Below, piece after piece: positions 11,344-24,380 of a DNA stretch of 64,000 nucleotides. Made by a program: the position numbers and the translations under genes. How positions within the stretch are numbered: position 1 is the first letter of the stretch; each line of letters opens with the position of its first letter. Origin of the DNA: Arenicola marina (lineage: Eukaryota; Annelida; Polychaeta; Arenicolidae). The notes beneath the pieces are model-generated. The model was not told the origin of the DNA. It saw only the letters and a program-made list of their open reading frames with translations, and searched no databases. Location: assembly GCA_964019135.1 (NCBI GenBank), contig OZ025256.1:2418001-2482000 (forward strand). Direction: 5' to 3'.

Positions 11344-11374
<31 letters not shown>
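11342..11374 (+). repeat. GAT microsatellite, right copy
   Basis: A short uninterrupted (GAT)n run at the position of 5961-6125 in the other block. Confidence 0.9.
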
Positions 11375-11375
<1 letters not shown>

Positions 11376-12095
11376 CAGTATGAAGATGGATGAAGCCACA
11401 TAGGGATCCTAGCCTTGGGTGTCGTCGTAATGAAATAAATACATGACTGGACGCCTTATTATGACGTGAAGGCCAGAGACAACGCCTTCCTTACATGATC
11501 CCCCACTCCTGCCCTACTAGAAAAAATCAAAACAGCATACAAAGAATCGATTAAGGCACCAGGGGCCAAGTTTCACGTACATAATCTAGCCCGCTACGGG
11601 GCCTAGTCGGCTAGAATCGCCCATCATTTGCATGGTAACTTCAGCCGACTAAGTCCCGCAGTCGGCTACACTGCGTTCGTGAAATCCGCTGCATGAATAT
11701 ACACAGGACGGACGTCAGCAGAACCACAGGACTGCATAACGCCGGCCATGTTCATTGTAATGGGCCATGGCGAACAGTTAGGGTGTGCTGCCGTTGTTGT
11801 GGCTGTAGTTGGGAAAGCCGGCGTGCTTAGGATGGTAAGTCCACAACGCACCGACAAAGAACGGATAAACGACAAACTGACAATCGACAAACCGTAACCT
11901 ATCGACACCAGGAATGTCAAGAAAGGACAGGAAGAAGTTGGTCATTTAGGGCCACTTTTAGGCATATATAAGAGGTTAAATTGGGACAGTAGACCTCGCC
12001 AGATACGGGCACCAGGGCTACATACTTCGCCATCAAACAGGATATTAGCATGGGGCAGGGCGAAATATTCCACAACTTCCGAACTTACGGGTCCA

Positions 12096-12156
12096 TGGCT
12101 CGTACCCACGGCCTGTTAATCTGCAGCCCAGCCTGCTTACCGACTAAGCTTACATT
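12096..12156 (-). mobile_element. tRNA-derived SINE head, family 2 (block copy)
   Basis: The same element as 6845-6905, carried in the right block. Confidence 0.5.
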
Positions 12157-12160
12157 AGTA

Positions 12161-12621
12161 CAGGGTTCATACAGGCAAGGTTCCATCAAATTCAAGCCTT
12201 TTTAAGGCAAGCACTAGAAAACTTTAAGGACTTTTCAAGGACAATTTTTACATTCTCTGGTCTATTTTAAGCATACAAATTGCAAAACTTGGGACTAAAT
12301 TTTATGTATACAATCTTTGATATGCGGAAATAAGGAATGACAAGAAGGCAGTCACTCTACGTTTATTTATTACCAACCAACAGCATTTATTGAAGTTTTA
12401 TTAATTGCTACTTCTTCAATTCAGCCAGCTTTTGTTCGATTTTTTCTTGGGTCTTTGCCAGTGCCCGGTCCAGTTTGAAATCAAGCACTTTTCATTGTAA
12501 CTTCCCTATTTTCAAGCAAATTCAAGTACATTGGATCAATCTCAAGGCCCATTTCTGTTTTTATGACCTTTTCCAGGCATCAGTCAAAATTCAAGCACTT
12601 TTCAAGCCTGTGCGCAACATG
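12161..12621. mobile_element. Non-autonomous DNA transposon, block copy of 6910-7370
   Basis: The same insertion at the same place within the right block, differing by a few bases. Confidence 0.75.
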
Positions 12622-13213
12622 TAGTAGAACTGTTTGTGCTGTTTCTGCCTTGAATTAGTATTTACACATGTACGATGGCCTGGAGGCCAGCCGCCTAGTA
12701 CCGAATAAATTACTACTTCTCCTCCTTATTCAATGACCAGGTCATCTTTGCTGTTAGGAGTATGTACACACGGGTCTGACAGCATAATACGTCAGCAATC
12801 AAAACACCAATAACTTAATCAAACACTACAGCATAGCACCGAAATATCATTAGACGATGAGCGGAGAATACAATAGCAAAGCCGTTTTAGCTAAACTCCC
12901 GACGTATCCTATTCTGTTTACCAATATCAGTATTTTGTGTCCTGTAGATAGCTTAACGCAATTTTCATTTCTGAATCTAATGCTTGTATGTTAATTGGAA
13001 ACAAAGTTGTGCAAATGTGTGTATAGGTGTCACAGGGTAATTGCAAGAGAACGATTAAAAGCAATCATGTTATATACATAATGCACAATTGATAAACTGC
13101 ATGAATCAAACACATTTTCACGAAGAGACAGAAGGAAGAGTGTAATAAAAATTATGAAAAACAACTGAGAAATAATTTTGGAGAGATAAAAACATATTAA
13201 ACTCTTCACTCAC

Positions 13214-13273
13214 GCTGAATTACTCGTAATTTTCGTATTCAATTTATGCAGTTGTTCATTCGTTTTCCTGTAC
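13214..13273 (-). CDS. TPD52-family cassette exon B, second copy (probable assembly duplicate)
   Basis: Identical over all 60 nt to the exon at 7963-8022, with the same splice sites (gcttttcag|GTACAGG and TCAGC|gtgagtg) and the same flanks. It lies in the near-identical block to the right of the 200-N gap. If the block is two overlapping contigs or two haplotypes, this is the same exon seen twice. If the duplication is real, the gene has two B cassettes, both usable in frame. Confidence 0.6.
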
Positions 13274-13499
13274 CTGAAAAGCGGAAACAAGAAAAAATAA
13301 GTCGCAAATAAACAGACGATGAGCTAAGCCTTTCGACGTCCAGTCCCACACAAAAAAAAACAAAAAAAAACAGACGCCATGCAGCAACAAGGTCAAGCAT
13401 GGTCAAGGTTATTTCGAAGAAGGTCAAGGTCATACGTTGTTCTTCTATTATGTTATTAGTATAAACATCGGCACACTGGTGTCAAATCTCTTCGGGGGC

Positions 13500-13731
13500 C
13501 CGGCTCGATAGCTCAGTGGGTTAAAGCGCTCGCCTTGAGTGCTCTGGCCACCTGAGAGCCTAACGGCACGTGGATCGGTGGTTCGGTCATATCGCGTCAA
13601 TGGGAGAAGGAAGGAAGAGTGGAGCCATGTCCCCGGGGGTAACCCCCTACTCTTTGCGAAGAAGGACGTGGGATCTTTATCCTGCGACCACACAGACAGG
13701 GCCACAGCGGGGCTGTGTCATGAGGCATAGC
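13500..13731 (+). mobile_element. tRNA-derived SINE family 1, inverted copy (block duplicate)
   Basis: The same inverted structure as 8249-8480, in the right block. Confidence 0.78.
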
Positions 13732-14280
13732 GGACGGCGGCCTCGTTCAAGAGACAGCCTCCATGGCAACAACCAATAGCTCCACGGCAGGGTATCCCCG
13801 CTAAACTCTCCCCTAGCACCTAATCCAGAAATACATCAGAAACAAGGCCAAGCGAAGTGACAGCCTCGGCAACCAGATAAATGAATAGCGGGGAGAGGAG
13901 AGGAGAGGAGAAGGAGGGTGCGAGCGTGTGTGTGTGGCTGGGGTAGGGAGGGGGTAAGGGGGGGGGGAGCTAGGGGGAACGTCGGGCGCCATATAGGGCA
14001 AGATTCTACAATGACAACGGCAGTAAATCTCCATGATGAGATTTCGCCAGCGAAGGAGTTCATTTCGCCGTGTTACGGTGACTCACGCGGTGATACAGCC
14101 TGGATGGGCCGGCAGAGATTACCGATGGCGTAAAAACGGAGGCAATAACAATACCATGGTTATAAGCGTCACTGATACAGATCTCGGCGAGATATAGATG
14201 GCAAGAGGAAATGACGTTAGAGCCGCGGAACCGCTGCGTTGACCCAACCAGACGACGTCAGCCAGTGCGCGCGGCCTAAC

Positions 14281-14925
14281 GGTAGTGTACGGTACGGTAA
14301 TAGGGCGATACGGTAGTGCAATAGGGTGATACGGTAATAAGGCAAGATGGTAATATGGCGATACGGTAATATGGCGATACGGTAATAGGGCGATACGGTA
14401 ATATGGCGATATGGTAATAGGGCGATACGGTAGTGCAATAGGGCAATACGGTAATAGGGCAAGACGGTAATATGGCGATACGGTAATAGGGCGATACGGT
14501 AATAGGGCGATACGGTAATAGGGCAAGACGGTAATATGGCGATACGGTAATAGGGCGATACGGTAATAGGGCAAGACGGTAATATGGCGATACGGTAATA
14601 TGGCGATACGGTAATAGGGCGATACAGTAGTGCAATAGGGTGATACGGTAATAGGGCAAGATGGTAATATGGCGATATGGTAATAGGGCGATACAGTAGT
14701 GCAATAGGGTGATACGGTAATAGGGCGATACGGTAGTGCAATAGGGTGATACGGTAGTGCAATAGGGTGATACGGTAATAGGGCAAGACGGTAATATGGC
14801 GATACGGTAATAGGGCGATACAGCAGTGCAATAGGGTGATACGGTAATAGGGCGATACGGTAGTGCAATAGGGTGATACGGTAATAGGGCGATACGGTAA
14901 TACAACAATAGGGCAATACGGCAAT
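14281..14925 (+). repeat. 16/21-bp composite minisatellite, complete array
   Basis: About 38 units of two related types, GGTAATAGGGCGATAC and the 21-bp form with TAGTGCAATAGGGTG. Frames of 218-271 codons of PYRIALLPY type on the minus strand are by-products. Confidence 0.95.
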
Positions 14926-15600
14926 AAGACACACACCAAGACCTGTCCAGATCTTTTCATCGCCAAGATTTAGTTTACCGGAATGCCACGTGACTGTTGG
15001 GAATCAAGATAAAGTGGTCGATGCGGGTCACGCACTCCCAGCGCCCTGAACTATAGGATAGTCCTTGTGAACAGTGGAGGCTAGCACCACGTAGAATGGA
15101 CTAACGTTATCACTCGCCAGCTACGCAGGAAGTCAACTGCAATTGACTTCGGGCCTGAACAAAGAATTATCGGGCTAGAAGCAGATGACAACAATGTATT
15201 ATATGGAGGCGGGACCACAATAACCAGACCATCAGTATCGTGCCTTCTCCCTCCAGAACAACATCCATGGGCAGATTTATTCGTCAGATGTAGCTAGTGA
15301 CTGGGTGCGGGATGGGTTTCTCCCGATCTGATATCACAATGGACCACAGCCAAGCGAGCAGAGGAGGAGAACCCAGGGCGGAAAGCCTGTGGGCACTCCC
15401 TGCTGAACCCTGGGCAAAAACCAACACTTCACAGTGGTGAAGTTGTCCTCGGGCCATCACAACAGCCCGGGGGACCTCAAATTGTTGGCTGATGAAGTAA
15501 ACATTCTTTGAATTCTCCATCCGAGGGGGGCGGGAAAGGTCTAATAAGGGTGGAAATGCAAATAATCTCGGCTTGAAGTGTCTGGAGGATAGAGAGAACG
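14926..15600. other. Intronic DNA without a recognised feature
   Basis: Unique-looking sequence between two arrays. I see no exon with paired splice sites and D52 similarity, and no terminal repeats. Confidence 0.6.
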
Positions 15601-18600
15601 GGCGAGTGGCGGGGGCCGAGCGTGGTGGGAGCCGAGAGTGGCGGGGGCTGAGAGTGGCGGGGGCTGAGAGTGGCGGGGGCCGAGCGTGGTGGGGGCTGAG
15701 AGTGGCGGGGGGTGAGAGGGGCGGGGGCTGAGGGTGGCGGGGCTGAGAGTGGCGGGGGCCGAGAGTGGCGGGGGCTGAGAGTGGCGGGGCCGAAAGTGGC
15801 GGGGGCCGAGAGTGGCGGGGCCGAGAGGGGCGGGGGGTGAGAGTGGCGGGGGGTGAGAGTGGCGGGGGCCGAGAGTGGTGGGGGCTGAGAGTGGCGGGGG
15901 CTGACAGTGGCGGGGCTGACAGTGGCGGGGGCTGAGGGTGGCGGGGGCCGAGAGTGGCGGGGGCCGAAAGTGGCGGGGGCCGAAAGTGGCGGGGCCGAGA
16001 GTGGCGGGGGCCGAGAGTGGCGGGGGCCGAGAGTGGCGGGGTCCGAGGGTGGTGGGGGTTGAGGGTGGCGGGGGCCGAGAGAGGGGGGGGGGGGGCTGAG
16101 AGAGGCGGGGGCTACGAGTGGTGGGGGCTGAGAGTGGCGGGGTCTGAGAGTGGCGGGGGCCGAGAGAGGCTGGGGGTGAGAGTGGCGGGGGCCGAGAGTG
16201 GCGGGGGCCGAGAGAGGCTGGGGCTGAGAGTGGCGGGGGCCGAGAGTGGCGGGGCCGATAGTGGCGGGGGCTGAGAGTGGCGGGGGCTGACAGTGGCGGG
16301 GGCTGACAGTGGCGGGGGCTGACAGTGGCGGGGCCGAGAGTGGCGGGGCCGAGAGTGGCGGGGCCGAGAGTGGCGGGGGCTGAGAGTGGCGGGGGCCGAG
16401 AGTGGCGGGGGCTGAGAGTGGCGGGGGCTGACAGTGGCGGGGGCTGACAGTGGCGGGGGCTGACAGTGGCGGGGCCGAGAGTGGCGGGGCCGAGAGTGGC
16501 GGGGCCGAGAGTGGCGGGGGCTGAGAGTGGCGGGGGCCGACAGTGGCGGGGGCTGACAGTGGCGGGGGCTGACAGTGGCGGGGCCGAGAGTGGCGGGGCC
16601 GAGAGTGGCGGGGCCGAGAGTGGCGGGGGCCGAGAGTGGCGGGGGCTGAGAGTGGCGGGGGCCGAGAGTGGCGGGGTCCGAGAGTGGTGGGGGTTGAGGG
16701 TGGCGGGGGCCGAGATAGGGGGGGGGGGCTGAGAGTGGCGGGGGCTGAAAGTGGTGGGGGCTGAGAGTGGTGGGGGCTGAGAGTAGCGGGGGCCGAGAGT
16801 GGCGGGGGCTGAGAGTGGCGGGGGCTTAGAGTGGCGGGGGCTGACAGTGGCGGGGGCCGAAAGTGGCGGGGCCGAGAGTGGCGGGGGCCGAGAGTGGCGG
16901 GGGCCGAGAGTGGCTGGGGCTGAGGGTGGCGGGGGCCGACGGTAGCGGGGGCCGAGAGTGGCGGGGGCTGAGGGTGGCGGGGGCTGAAAGTGGTGGGGGC
17001 TGAGAGTGGCGGGGGCTGAGAGTGGCGGGGGCTGAGAGTGGCGGGGGCCGAGAGTGGCGGGGGCTGAGAGTGGCGGGGGCTGAGAGTGGCGGGGGCTGAC
17101 AGTGGCGGGGGCTGACAGTGGCGGGGGCTGAGAGTGGCGGGGGCTGAGAGTGGCGGGGGCTGAGAGTGGCGGGGGCCGAGAGTGGCGGGGGCCGAGAGTG
17201 GCGGGGGCCGAGAGTGGCTGGGGCTGAGGGTGGCGGGGGCCGAGGGTAGCGGGGGCCGAGAGTGGCGGGGGCTGAGGGTGGCGGGGGCTGAAAGTGGTGG
17301 GGGCTGAGAGTGGCGGGGGCTGAGAGTGGCGGGGGCTGAGAGTGGCGGGGGCCGAGAGTGGCGGGGGCTGAGAGTGGCGGGGGCTGAGAGTGGCGGGGGC
17401 TGACAGTGGCGGGGGCCGAGAGTGGCGGGGGCCGAGAGAGGCTGGGGCTGAGAGTGGCGGGGGCCGAGAGTGGCGGGGGCTGAGAGTGGCGGGGGCTGAG
17501 AGTGGCGGGGGCCGATAGTGGCGGGGGCTGAGAGTGGTGGGGGCTGAGAGTGGCGGGGGCCGAGAGTGGCGGGGGCTGAGAGTGGCGGGGGCTGACAGTG
17601 GCGGGGGCTGACAGTGGCGGGGGCTGACAGTGGCGGGGGCTGACAGTGGCGGGGCCGAGAGTGGCGGGGCCGAGAGTGGCGGGGGCTGACAGTGGCGGGG
17701 CTGACAGTGGCGGGGGCTGAGAGTGGCGGGGGCTGACAGTGGTGGGGGCTGACAGTGGCGGGGGCTGACAGTGGCGGGGGCTGAGAGTGGCGGGGGCTGA
17801 CAGTGGCGGGGCCGAGAGTGGCGGGGGCCGAGAGTGGCGGGGGCTGACAGTGGCGGGGGCTGACAGTGGCGGGGGCTGACAGTGGCGGGGCCGAGAGTGG
17901 CGGGGGCTGACAGTGGCGGGGCCGAGAGTGGCGGGAGCCGAGCGTGGCGGGGGCTGAGAGTGGTGGGGGCTGAGAGTGGCGGGGGCTGAGAGTGGCGGGG
18001 GCTGAGAGTGGCGGGGGGTGAGAGTGGCGGGGGCTGAGAGTGGCGGGGGCTGAGAGTGGTGGGGGCTGAGAGTGGCGGGGGCTGAGAGTGGCGGGGGCTG
18101 AGAGTGGTGGGGGCTGAGAGTGGCGGGGGCTGAGAGTGGCGGGGGGTGAGAGTGGCGGGGGCTGAGAGTGGCGGGGGCCGAGAGTGGCGGGGGCCGAGAG
18201 TGGCGGGGGCCGAGAGTGGCGGGGGCTGAGAGTGGTGGGGGCCGAGAGTGGCGGGGGCTGACAGTGGCGGGGGCTGACAGTGGCGGGGGCTGACAGTGGC
18301 GGGGCCGAGAGTGGCGGGGGCTGACAGTGGCGGGGCCGAGAGTGGCGGGAGCCGAGCGTGGCGGGGGCTGAGAGTGGTGGGGGCTGAGAGTGGCGGGGGC
18401 TGAGAGTGGCGGGGGCTGAGAGTGGCGGGGGGTGAGAGTGGCGGGGGCTGAGAGTGGCGGGGGCTGAGAGTGGTGGGGGCTGAGAGTGGCGGGGGCTGAG
18501 AGTGGCGGGGGCTGAGAGTGGTGGGGGCTGAGAGTGGCGGGGGCTGAGAGTGGCGGGGGGTGAGAGTGGCGGGGGCTGAGAGTGGCGGGGGCCGAGAGTG

Positions 18601-21600
18601 GCGGGGGCTGAGAGTGGCGGGGGCTGAGAGTGGCGGGGGCTGAGAGTGGTGGGGGCCGAGAGTGGCGGGGGCTGACAGTGGCGGGGGCTGACAGTGGCGG
18701 GGGCTGACAGTGGCGGGGCCGAGAGTGGCGGGGGCTGACAGTGGCGGGGCCGAGAGTGGCGGGAGCCGAGCGTGGCGGGGGCTGAGAGTGGTGGGGGCTG
18801 AGAGTGGCGGGGGCTGAGAGTGGCGGGGGCTGAGAGTGGTGGGGGCTGAGAGTGGCGGGGGCTGAGAGTGGCGGGGGCTGAGAGTGGTGGGGGCTGATAG
18901 TGGCGGGGGCTGAGAGTGGCGGGGGGGTGAGAGTGGCGGGGGCCGAGAGTGGCGGGGCCGAGAGTGGCGGGGGCCGAGAGTGGCGGGGGCTGAGAGTGGC
19001 GGGGGCCGAGAGTGGCGGGGTCCGAGAGTGGTGGGGGTTGAGGGTGGCGGGGGCCGAGATAGGGGGGGGGGGGCTGAGAGTGGCGGGGGCTGAAAGTGGT
19101 GGGGGCTGAGAGTGGTGGGGGCTGAGAGTAGCGGGGGCCGAGAGTGGCGGGGGCTGAGAGTGGCGGGGGCTGAGAGTGGCGGGGGCTGACAGTGGCGGGG
19201 GCCGAAAGTGGCGGGGCCGAGAGTGGCGGGGGCCGAGAGTGGCTGGGGCTGAGGGTGGCGGGGGCCGAGGGTAGCGGGGGCCGAGAGTGGCGGGGGCTGA
19301 GGGTGGCGGGGGCTGAAAGTGGTGGGGGCTGAGAGTGGCGGGGGCTGAGAGTGGCGGGGGCTGAGAGTGGCGGGGGCCGAGAGTGGCGGGGGCTGAGAGT
19401 GGCGGGGGCTGAGAGTGGCGGGGGCTGACAGTGGCGGGGGCTGACAGTGGCGGGGGCTGAGAGTGGCGGGGGCTGAGAGTGGCGGGGGCTGAGAGTGGCG
19501 GGGGCCGAGAGTGGCGGGGGCCGAGAGTGGCGGGGGCCGAGAGTGGCTGGGGCTGAGGGTGGCGGGGGCCGAGGGTAGCGGGGGCCCAGAGTGGCGGGGG
19601 CTGAGGGTGGCGGGGGCTGAAAGTGGTGGGGGCTGAGAGTGGCGGGGGCTGAGAGTGGCGGGGGCTGAGAGTGGCGGGGGCCGAGAGTGGCGGGGGCTGA
19701 GAGTGGCGGGGGCTGAGAGTGGCGGGGGCTGACAGTGGCGGGGGCCGAGAGTGGCGGGGGCCGAGAGAGGCTGGGGCTGAGAGTGGCGGGGGCCGAGAGT
19801 GGCGGGGGCTGAGAGTGGCGGGGGCTGAGAGTGGCGGGGGCCGATAGTGGCGGGGGCTGAGAGTGGTGGGGGCTGAGAGTGGCGGGGGCCGAGAGTGGCG
19901 GGGGCTGACAGTGGCGGGGGCTGACAGTGGCGGGGCCGAGAGTGGCGGGGCCGAGAGTGGCGGGGGCTGACAGTGGCGGGGCTGACAGTGGCGGGGGCTG
20001 AGAGTGGCGGGGGCTGACAGTGGTGGGGGCTGACAGTGGCGGGGGCTGACAGTGGCGGGGGCTGAGAGTGGCGGGGGCTGACAGTGGCGGGGCCGAGAGT
20101 GGCGGGGGCCGAGAGTGGCGGGGGCTGACAGTGGCGGGGGCTGACAGTGGCGGGGGCTGACAGTGGCGGGGCCGAGAGTGGCGGGGGCTGACAGTGGCGG
20201 GGCCGAGAGTGGCGGGAGCCGAGCGTGGCGGGGGCTGAGAGTGGTGGGGGCTGAGAGTGGCGGGGGCTGAGAGTGGCGGGGGCTGAGAGTGGCGGGGGGT
20301 GAGAGTGGCGGGGGCTGAGAGTGGCGGGGGCTGAGAGTGGTGGGGGCTGAGAGTGGCGGGGGCTGAGAGTGGCGGGGGCTGAGAGTGGTGGGGGCTGAGA
20401 GTGGCGGGGGCTGAGAGTGGCGGGGGGTGAGAGTGGCGGGGGCTGAGAGTGGCGGGGGCCGAGAGTGGCGGGGGCCGAGAGTGGCGGGGGCCGAGAGTGG
20501 CGGGGGCTGAGAGTGGTGGGGGCCGAGAGTGGCGGGGGCTGACAGTGGCGGGGGCTGACAGTGGCGGGGGCTGACAGTGGCGGGGCCGAGAGTGGCGGGG
20601 GCTGACAGTGGCGGGGCCGAGAGTGGCGGGAGCCGAGCGTGGCGGGGGCTGAGAGTGGTGGGGGCTGAGAGTGGCGGGGGCTGAGAGTGGCGGGGGCTGA
20701 GAGTGGCGGGGGGTGAGAGTGGCGGGGGCTGAGAGTGGCGGGGGCTGAGAGTGGTGGGGGCTGAGAGTGGCGGGGGCTGAGAGTGGCGGGGGCTGAGAGT
20801 GGTGGGGGCTGAGAGTGGCGGGGGCTGAGAGTGGCGGGGGGTGAGAGTGGCGGGGGCTGAGAGTGGCGGGGGCCGAGAGTGGCGGGGGCTGAGAGTGGCG
20901 GGGGCTGAGAGTGGCGGGGGCTGAGAGTGGTGGGGGCCGAGAGTGGCGGGGGCTGACAGTGGCGGGGGCTGACAGTGGCGGGGGCTGACAGTGGCGGGGC
21001 CGAGAGTGGCGGGGGCTGACAGTGGCGGGGCCGAGAGTGGCGGGAGCCGAGCGTGGCGGGGGCTGAGAGTGGTGGGGGCTGAGAGTGGCGGGGGCTGAGA
21101 GTGGCGGGGGCTGAGAGTGGTGGGGGCTGAGAGTGGCGGGGGCTGAGAGTGGCGGGGGCTGAGAGTGGTGGGGGCTGATAGTGGCGGGGGCTGAGAGTGG
21201 CGGGGGGTGAGAGTGGCGGGGGCCGAGAGTGGCGGGGCCGAGAGTGGCGGGGGCCGAGAGTGGCGGGGGCTGAGAGTGGCGGGGGCCGAGAGTGGCGGGG
21301 TCCGAGAGTGGTGGGGGTTGAGGGTGGCGGGGGCCGAGATAGGGGGGGGGGGCTGAGAGTGGCGGGGGCTGAAAGTGGTGGGGGCTGAGAGTGGTGGGGG
21401 CTGAGAGTAGCGGGGGCCGAGAGTGGCGGGGGCTGAGAGTGGCGGGGGCTGAGAGTGGCGGGGGCTGACAGTGGCGGGGGCCGAAAGTGGCGGGGCCGAG
21501 AGTGGCGGGGGCCGAGAGTGGCTGGGGCTGAGGGTGGCGGGGGCCGAGGGTAGCGGGGGCCGAGAGTGGCGGGGGCTGAGGGTGGCGGGGGCTGAAAGTG

Positions 21601-23239
21601 GTGGGGGCTGAGAGTGGCGGGGGCTGAGAGTGGCGGGGGCTGAGAGTGGCGGGGGCCGAGAGTGGCGGGGGCTGAGAGTGGCGGGGGCTGAGAGTGGCGG
21701 GGGCTGACAGTGGCGGGGGCTGACAGTGGCGGGGGCTGAGAGTGGCGGGGGCTGAGAGTGGCGGGGGCTGAGAGTGGCGGGGGCCGAGAGTGGCGGGGGC
21801 CGAGAGTGGCGGGGGCCGAGAGTGGCTGGGGCTGAGGGTGGCGGGGGCCGAGGGTAGCGGGGGCCCAGAGTGGCGGGGGCTGAGGGTGGCGGGGGCTGAA
21901 AGTGGTGGGGGCTGAGAGTGGCGGGGGCTGAGAGTGGCGGGGGCTGAGAGTGGCGGGGGCCGAGAGTGGCGGGGGCTGAGAGTGGCGGGGGCTGAGAGTG
22001 GCGGGGGCTGACAGTGGCGGGGGCCGAGAGTGGCGGGGGCCGAGAGAGGCTGGGGCTGAGAGTGGCGGGGGCCGAGAGTGGCGGGGGCTGAGAGTGGCGG
22101 GGGCTGAGAGTGGCGGGGGCCGATAGTGGCGGGGGCTGAGAGTGGTGGGGGCTGAGAGTGGCGGGGGCCGAGAGTGGCGGGGGCTGAGAGTGGCGGGGGC
22201 TGACAGTGGCGGGGGCTGAGAGTGGCGGGGGCTGACAGTGGCGGGGGCTGACAGTGGCGGGGCCGAGAGTGGCGGGGCCGAGAGTGGCGGGGGCTGACAG
22301 TGGCGGGGCTGACAGTGGCGGGGGCTGAGAGTGGCGGGGGCTGACAGTGGTGGGGGCTGACAGTGGCGGGGGCTGACAGTGGCGGGGGCTGACAGTGGCG
22401 GGGGCTGACAGTGGCGGGGCCGAGAGTGGCGGGGGCCGAGAGTGGCGGGGGCTGACAGTGGCGGGGGCTGACAGTGGCGGGGGCTGACAGTGGCGGGGCC
22501 GAGAGTGGCGGGGGCTGACAGTGGCGGGGCCGAGAGTGGCGGGAGCCGAGCGTGGCGGGGGCTGAGAGTGGTGGGGGCTGAGAGTGGCGGGGGCTGAGAG
22601 TGGCGGGGGCTGAGAGTGGCGGGGGCTGAGAGTGGCGGGGGCTGACAGTGGCGGGGGCTGACAGTGGCGGGGGCTGACAGTGGCGGGGGCTGACAGTGGC
22701 GGGGCCGAGAGTGGCGGGGGCTGACAGTGGCGGGGCCGAGAGTGGCGGGAGCCGAGCGTGGCGGGGGCTGAGAGTGGCGGGGGCTGAGAGTGGCGGGAGC
22801 CGAGCGTGGCGGGGGCTGAGAGTGGCGGGGGCTGACAGTGGCGGGGGCTGACAGTGGCGGGGGCTGACAGTGGCGGGGGCCGAGAGTGGCGGGGCTGACA
22901 GTGGCGGGGGCTGACAGTGGCGGGGGCTGACAGTGGCGGGGGCTGACAGTGGCGGGGGCCGAGAGTGGCGGGGGCCGAGAGTGGCGGGGCCGAGACTGGC
23001 GGGGCCGAGAGTGGCGGGGGCTGACAGTGGCGGGGCCGAGAGTGGCGGGGCCGAGAGTGGCGGGGCCGAGAGTGGCGGGGCCGAGAGTGGCGGGGGCTGA
23101 CAGTGGCGGGGGCTGACAGTGGCGGGGCCGAGACTGGCGGGGCCGAGAGTGGCGGGGGCTGACAGTGGCGGGGCCGAGAGTGGCGGGGCCGAGAGTGGCG
23201 GGGCCGAGAGTGGCGGGGCCGAGAGTGGCGGGGGCCGAG

Positions 23240-23389
23240 ATTACAAACAGGAGATTACCCCGGGCAATCGCTATCCTATTAATGGCCCGCTCTCCCTGCT
23301 CTCACTAAACCAAATGACCAGACCCGGGCGTCAAATCGATCCCCGGGCTGTAACAGGGGTCTGGGGGCCGCGCTTTAATCGCAAACCAC
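23240..23389 (+). repeat. Captured flank segment, copy 1
   Basis: 150 bp of non-satellite DNA (from ATTACAAACAGGAGATTACC to CGCTTTAATCGCAAACCAC) inside the array. The following satellite units are the same as after copy 2. Confidence 0.95.
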
Positions 23390-24230
23390 AGTGGCGGGGG
23401 CTGACAGTGGCGGGGCCGAGGGTGGCGGGGGCTGACAGTGGCGGGGGCTGAGAGGGGCGGGGGCTGAGAGTGGCGGGGGCTGAGAGTGGCGGGGGCTGAC
23501 AGTGGCGGGGGCTGACAGTGGCGGGGGCTGACAGTGGCGGGGGCTGAGAGTGGCGGGGGCTGAGAGTGGCGGGGGCTGACAGTGGCGGGGGCTGACAGTG
23601 GCGGGGGCTGACAGTGGCGGGGGCTGACAGTGGCGGGGGCTGAGAGTGGCGGGGGCTGAGAGTGGCGGGGGCTGAGAGTGGCGGGGGCTGAGAGTGGTGG
23701 GGGCTGAGAGTGGCGGGGGCTGACAGTGGCGGGGGCTGAGAGTGGCGGGGGCTGAGAGTGGCGGGGGCTGACAGTGGCGGGGGCTGACAGTGGCGGGGGC
23801 TGACAGTGGCGGGGCCGAGAGTGGCGGGGGCTGACAGTGGCGGGGCCGAGAGTGGCGGGAGCCGAGCGTGGCGGGGGCTGAGAGTGGCGGGGGCTGAGAG
23901 TGGCGGGAGCCGAGCGTGGCGGGGGCTGAGAGTGGCGGGGGCTGACAGTGGCGGGGGCTGACAGTGGCGGGGGCTGACAGTGGCGGGGGCCGAGAGTGGC
24001 GAGGCTGACAGTGGCGGGGGCTGACAGTGGCGGGGGCTGACAGTGGCGGGGGCTGACAGTGGCGGGGGCCGAGAGTGGCGGGGGCCGAGAGTGGCGGGGG
24101 CTGACAGTGGCGGGGGCTGACAGTGGCGGGGGCTGACAGTGGCGGGGGCTGACAGTGGCGGGGGCTGACAGTGGCGGGGCCGAGAGTGGCGGGGCCGAGA
24201 GTGGCGGGGCCGAGAGTGGCGGGGGCCGAG

Positions 24231-24380
24231 ATTACAAACAGGAGATTACCCCGGGCAATCGCTATCCTATTAATGGCCCGCTCTCCCTGCTCTCACTAAA
24301 CCAAATGACCAGACCCGGGCGTCAAATCGATCCCCGGGCTGTAACAGGGGTCTGGGGGCCGCGCTTTAATCGCAAACCAC
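24231..24380 (+). repeat. Captured flank segment, copy 2
   Basis: Identical to 23240-23389 as far as I can read. The spacing of about 990 bp marks a duplicated block of satellite plus insert. Confidence 0.95.

Larger units (their letters stand above)
9432..14281 (+). repeat. Duplicated block, right copy
   Basis: Near-identical to 4132-9030. Visible differences are mainly copy number in arrays (fewer 44-bp units, a different set of 30-bp units, a much shorter GAT run) and scattered single bases. The contig continues past the point where the left copy ends. Confidence 0.95.

Noticed and set aside
9031-14925. ATAGGG motif as telomeric repeat
   Set aside because: The unit is 16 or 21 bp with a composite structure, not a hexamer; it is an interstitial minisatellite.
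14119-14966. Frames of 218-271 codons with PYRIALLPY repeats
   Set aside because: All arise from the 16/21-bp ATAGGG array and overlap each other in three frames.
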